From Dendrobium chrysotoxum (lineage: Eukaryota > Streptophyta > Magnoliopsida > Asparagales > Orchidaceae), in contig CM034313.1 of assembly GCA_019925795.1 (NCBI GenBank), positions 3,008,501-3,072,500 on the forward strand: a stretch of DNA of 64,000 nt, written 5' to 3'. Below are positions 60,846 through 64,000 of the stretch, piece by piece. The notes under the pieces were generated by a model. That model was not told the DNA's origin. It was given only the letters and a program-made list of their open reading frames with translations, and searched no databases. How positions within the stretch are numbered: position 1 is the stretch's first letter; the number at the start of each line of letters is the position of its first letter. Both the position numbers and the translations under genes were made by a program.

Positions 60846-61003
60846 ACTCAAGGGGAGCATTCAAAATTGGTTGCAAAAGGATTTACTCAAATATATGAGA
60901 TAGATTTTCAAGCACGAATTGCTGAGATTAACATTGCCCGAGTTATTCTCTCTCTAATTGCTAAGGTGGGTTGGCCACTTTATCAATTATATGTCAACAA
61001 TAT
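60846..61003 (+). mobile_element. Copia reverse transcriptase relic, cut by a second Copia
   Basis: The plus strand reads LVAKGFTQIYEIDF, then INIARVILSLIAKVGWP, then LYQLYVNN, the start of the Copia reverse transcriptase domain. It stops exactly where the LTR at 61004 begins. Confidence 0.8.
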
Positions 61004-61325
61004 TGTTAAATCCCAACGTCCCTTGGCATTTTGATCCCATGGCTAGGATAGGAATCCGTGGGAGGCTCACCTATTAAATCCTAGCCGTCCCTTGGCATTT
61101 TGAACCCACAGCTAGGATGGAAATCCGTGGGAGGCTCACTTAGATCACGCTAATCTCCTTCCATATTTAGGTGGTTGATTTAGGAAAGAATATATTAGAG
61201 CAATTATGTATGATTCTGTAATTATTTGTTTCTTTATTAAGATATCTTGTATAGATCTATAAATAGGGACAAGTTTGTGCAATAAAATTAAGCTTTTTTT
61301 CCTCTCCAATTCTCTGAATTTAACA
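61004..61325 (+). mobile_element. 5' LTR of a Copia element
   Basis: 322 bp from TGTTAAATCC to ...TTTAACA. TATAAATA lies at 61258-61265. Two 67-bp tandem copies (GTCCCTTGGCATTTTGA, GAATCCGTGGGAGGCTCAC) make up its first 135 bases. Immediately downstream is the primer-binding site. Confidence 0.85.
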
Positions 61326-61337
61326 TGGTATCAGAGC
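61326..61337 (+). other. Primer-binding site, initiator Met-tRNA type
   Basis: TGGTATCAGAGC abuts the LTR, complementary to the 3' end of plant initiator methionine tRNA, as usual for Copia elements. Confidence 0.9.
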
Positions 61338-64000
61338 CTTCTTTGCCATTACCGAAATTCTGAGTTTTTTGTACTGTCGTTCCTTCATTGCTGGCATTCA
61401 CTTGTTGTTGTTATCCTATCTATAACCAACGTAGCCTTCATTGCTACCCTGCTTGATATAGTCTTCATCGCTATCCTTTGCCACCACAATGTTTGAAGCA
61501 AATTCCTTCCAAAGTTTTTGACCAAATGGAAGACTCTATGGTGCACCAAGGAAGAGGATATATCCAAAATATGCAACCTTCATATCGCTTAAATGGAAAT
61601 AATTATTTGAAGTGGTCTCAATTTGTGAGACCTATTTGAAAGGAAAAGAAAAGATGAATCACCTCCTTGGGGTATGACCAAAAGAAGAAGATCCTAATTT
61701 TTTGGGCAAGGGAAAAAGCAGACTCCATGATCATGTCATGGTTGTAGAATTCGATGACTCCAGAAATTAGTGATACTTTCATGTTCCTATCTACTGCAAA
61801 AAGATATATGGGATGTCGCTAGACAAACATTCTCAAAAGCTCGGAATGTTGCACAAATCTTCATAATTAAAGTCAAAGTGAGAAGCACAAAACAAGTAAG
61901 ACTGTGACTAAAAATGTCACTCTCCTTCAAAGCTTGTGACAATAACTTGATCACTACAGATGCATAGAGACCAAGTGTCCAAAAAACGCTGCTATCCTAA
62001 AAAGTTTGAGAAAGATAGAATGTATAACTTTCTTGCAGGATCAAATATAGAGTTTGACCAAGTTAGAGTTCAGATCCTTGGCAAAGAGGAGACACTCTCA
62101 CTAAATGAGACCATTTCTCTCATTCGTGTTGAGGAAAGCCGATAAGGCGTAATGCTGGAACCAAAGATTGTTGAAGGTTCATAAATGGTGATAGCCAAAG
62201 AGGCGTCACGAAAGGTAAGAGATAAGGATTCCTCAAAATCTCAAGACAAAGACTCTATTTGGTACAGCTATTGCAAGAAATCAAAGCACATAAAAGAGAC
62301 ATGCTGGAAGTTGCATAAAAAGCTCCCAAGTAATAAGTGGAATCAAAGAACTAGACAAAAGGAAACATTCCAAGCTAACACTACAACAAGTTAGCCCAAT
62401 CCAGAAACACAATACAGCTTCAAAGAGCTTAATAAATAAGATAATGATAAGCTAAAATAACTTTTGGTATCGCTTTAAAAGTCATCTACACCTTCTTCTC
62501 TTGCACTTTCAGGTAAATTTTATATATCCATTAGATTAAGTGCCTCTAGAAATCATTTGAAAGGAGTATAAATCATTGACTCAGGAGCCACAGAGCACAT
62601 GATACACTCCACTACCCACTTCATCAACTACATTCTTTACCTGAGTGATAAGTTATCACTGATGATGGTTCTCTTACCACAGTAACAAGCTAAGGAGACA
62701 TACACTTATCTCCATCCCTCACTCTAAACAATGTGCTCCATAGCCTTAATTATCCACAAACCTAATCTCTATACAAAAACTTACCAATGATCATAATTGT
62801 CAAGTCATATTTAACCATATTTGTTGCTTATTTCAGGACCAGGGATCAGGGAAGAAGATTGAACTTACTAAGGAGAGAGATAGACTATACTACCTAGAAG
62901 AGCTGAATAAATCCACTATTATCAATAATGGCTATTCTATGTTATCCTTATTTAATAAAAAATATACTATTTGGCTTCATTATTTTAGATTAGGACATCT
63001 ATCTTTTGATGTCTTAAAAAATATGTACCCACAATTTTTTTATAAGTTGAAAAATAAATCTTTTCATCGTGAAACTTGTGAGTTAGCCAAGCATAAATGA
63101 GTTTTTTTTTCAAACAAAATTGAGAGATGTCATACCCCCTTCTATCTTATTCATAATGATATATGGGGACCCTTAAAAATTCCTAACATCGCAGGGCCAC
63201 AATGGTTTATATCGATCATTGATGACTGCACTCGAGTCTCTTGGATCTTTCTTCTCAAAAATAAATCTGATGTGAGCACTATCCTCTCCATTTTTCATAC
63301 CATGATTCAGAATCAATTTGAGGTAAAAATAAGAAAATTTTGTTCCGACAATGCCAAAGATTATTTTAACCTAACTCTATCCTCCTACTTTCAAAAAGAG
63401 TGAGTTTTCCTGCATTCAAACCCCACAATAAAACGGAGCTGCAGAAAGAAAAAATGGCCACCTTTTGGCTTCCACCCGTGCACTTCTATTCCACCAAAAT
63501 GTGAAAATCCTACTGGGGGGAAGCTCTTTCGACCACCACATATCTCATAAACCGACTACCTTCAATAATCTTGGGACTAAAAAAATCAATAGATAGTCTA
63601 TCCTCTTTTTATCCTGAATTTTGAACTCATAACAACCTCACACCCAAAATCTTTGGGTGCACTGTCTATGTTCACATTCACAATCAAAATAGAGAAAAAT
63701 TAGATCCAAGAGCACTCAAATATATCTTTGTTGCATATTCATCCACCCAATAATGTTACAAGTGTTATCATCCCTCTACCAAGAAAACTCTTGTATTTAT
63801 TGACGTTACTTTTGATGAACAAAGATCTTATTTCACTAGAACTGAGGAAGATGAGGAAAGTAAGCTTGCCCCTCTTAATCTTTCAGCTCTACCTCAAACC
63901 AATTCACCTAAACCTGAATCAAAGCCAAGGAAACTGATGACAAAGCTATTATGGATAACAGGAGGTTTGAGAAAGTGTATTCAAGGCATACAAATCCAAA
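61338..64000 (+). mobile_element. Copia internal region (gag to integrase), continues off the right edge
   Basis: Gag-like segments: YRLNGNNYLKWSQFVR (about 61590), KDIWDVARQTFSKARN (about 61800) and FLAGSNIEFDQVRVQILGKE (62030-62090). A zinc knuckle follows (YCKKSKHIKETCWKLH, about 62265-62315), then protease IIDSGATEHMIHS at 62571-62609. A pre-integrase motif FRLGHLSFDVLKNMYP lies near 62985, and an integrase core at about 63150-63365 (NDIWGPLKIPN, IIDDCTRVSWIFLLK). Frameshifts and stops break it, so this copy is not intact. The frame to the window end includes a serine/proline linker typical of the integrase C-terminus. Reverse transcriptase and 3' LTR lie outside. Confidence 0.88.

Overview
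This is plant nuclear DNA, from an angiosperm genome that is rich in repeats and AT-rich. The evidence is spliced genes with GT-AG introns, an auxin response factor with a miR160 target site, and plant-type Copia, Ty3/Gypsy, RTE LINE, SINE, MITE, CACTA and MULE sequences. The gene exons are not GC-rich, which argues against a grass. The species cannot be named from the sequence.

Three host genes can be supported by joining exons by eye. (1) 24287-27400, minus: a complete auxin response factor of the ARF10/16/17/18 class (three coding exons, 673 codons, miR160 site, probable 5'UTR intron). (2) 47027-48739, plus: a complete four-exon gene for mitochondrial small-subunit ribosomal protein mS23 (197 aa). 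(3) 52078-59892, minus: the 3' eight exons of an EDR2-like gene (DUF1336 domain). A 5.5-kb intron of this gene holds a decayed Copia element, and the missing 5' exons lie beyond nested Copia elements at 60.85-64 kb. The three genes have unrelated roles (auxin transcription, mitochondrial translation, lipid-linked defence signalling), so no shared pathway is implied.

Layout: 1-600 edge of an LTR-like insertion; 601-4200 decayed Ty3/Gypsy (minus); 5.05-5.55 kb 5'-truncated RTE LINE with its target-site duplication, split by a MITE that carries a palindromic 23-bp array; 5.6-10.3 kb unassigned repeats; 10.35-15.70 kb a 2.67-kb tandem duplication whose two units each hold a Mutator-like MITE, a Harbinger-like MITE and a tRNA-derived SINE; 17.8-20.8 kb two adjacent solo LTRs; 21.8-22.1 kb MULE transposase relic; 24.3-27.9 kb ARF; 28-35.5 kb intergenic DNA with MITE, SINE and Gypsy relics and a promoter-like island at 33.45-33.8 kb; 35.6-37.0 kb a third solo LTR of the same family; 39.35-39.9 kb CACTA relic; 41.7-43.0 kb Gypsy integrase relic; 43.5-46.4 kb RTE LINE with a long reverse transcriptase ORF; 47.0-48.7 kb mS23; 49.5-50.8 kb fourth solo LTR; 52.1-59.9 kb EDR2-like gene; 60.85-64 kb nested Copia elements.

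The most notable unnamed element is the 1.4-1.5 kb solo-LTR family (four copies plus one relic). Three copies have readable 5-bp target duplications, and the interior is filled by one or both of two unrelated minisatellites. I saw no dedicated novel multi-gene system. The unusual material is repeat biology.
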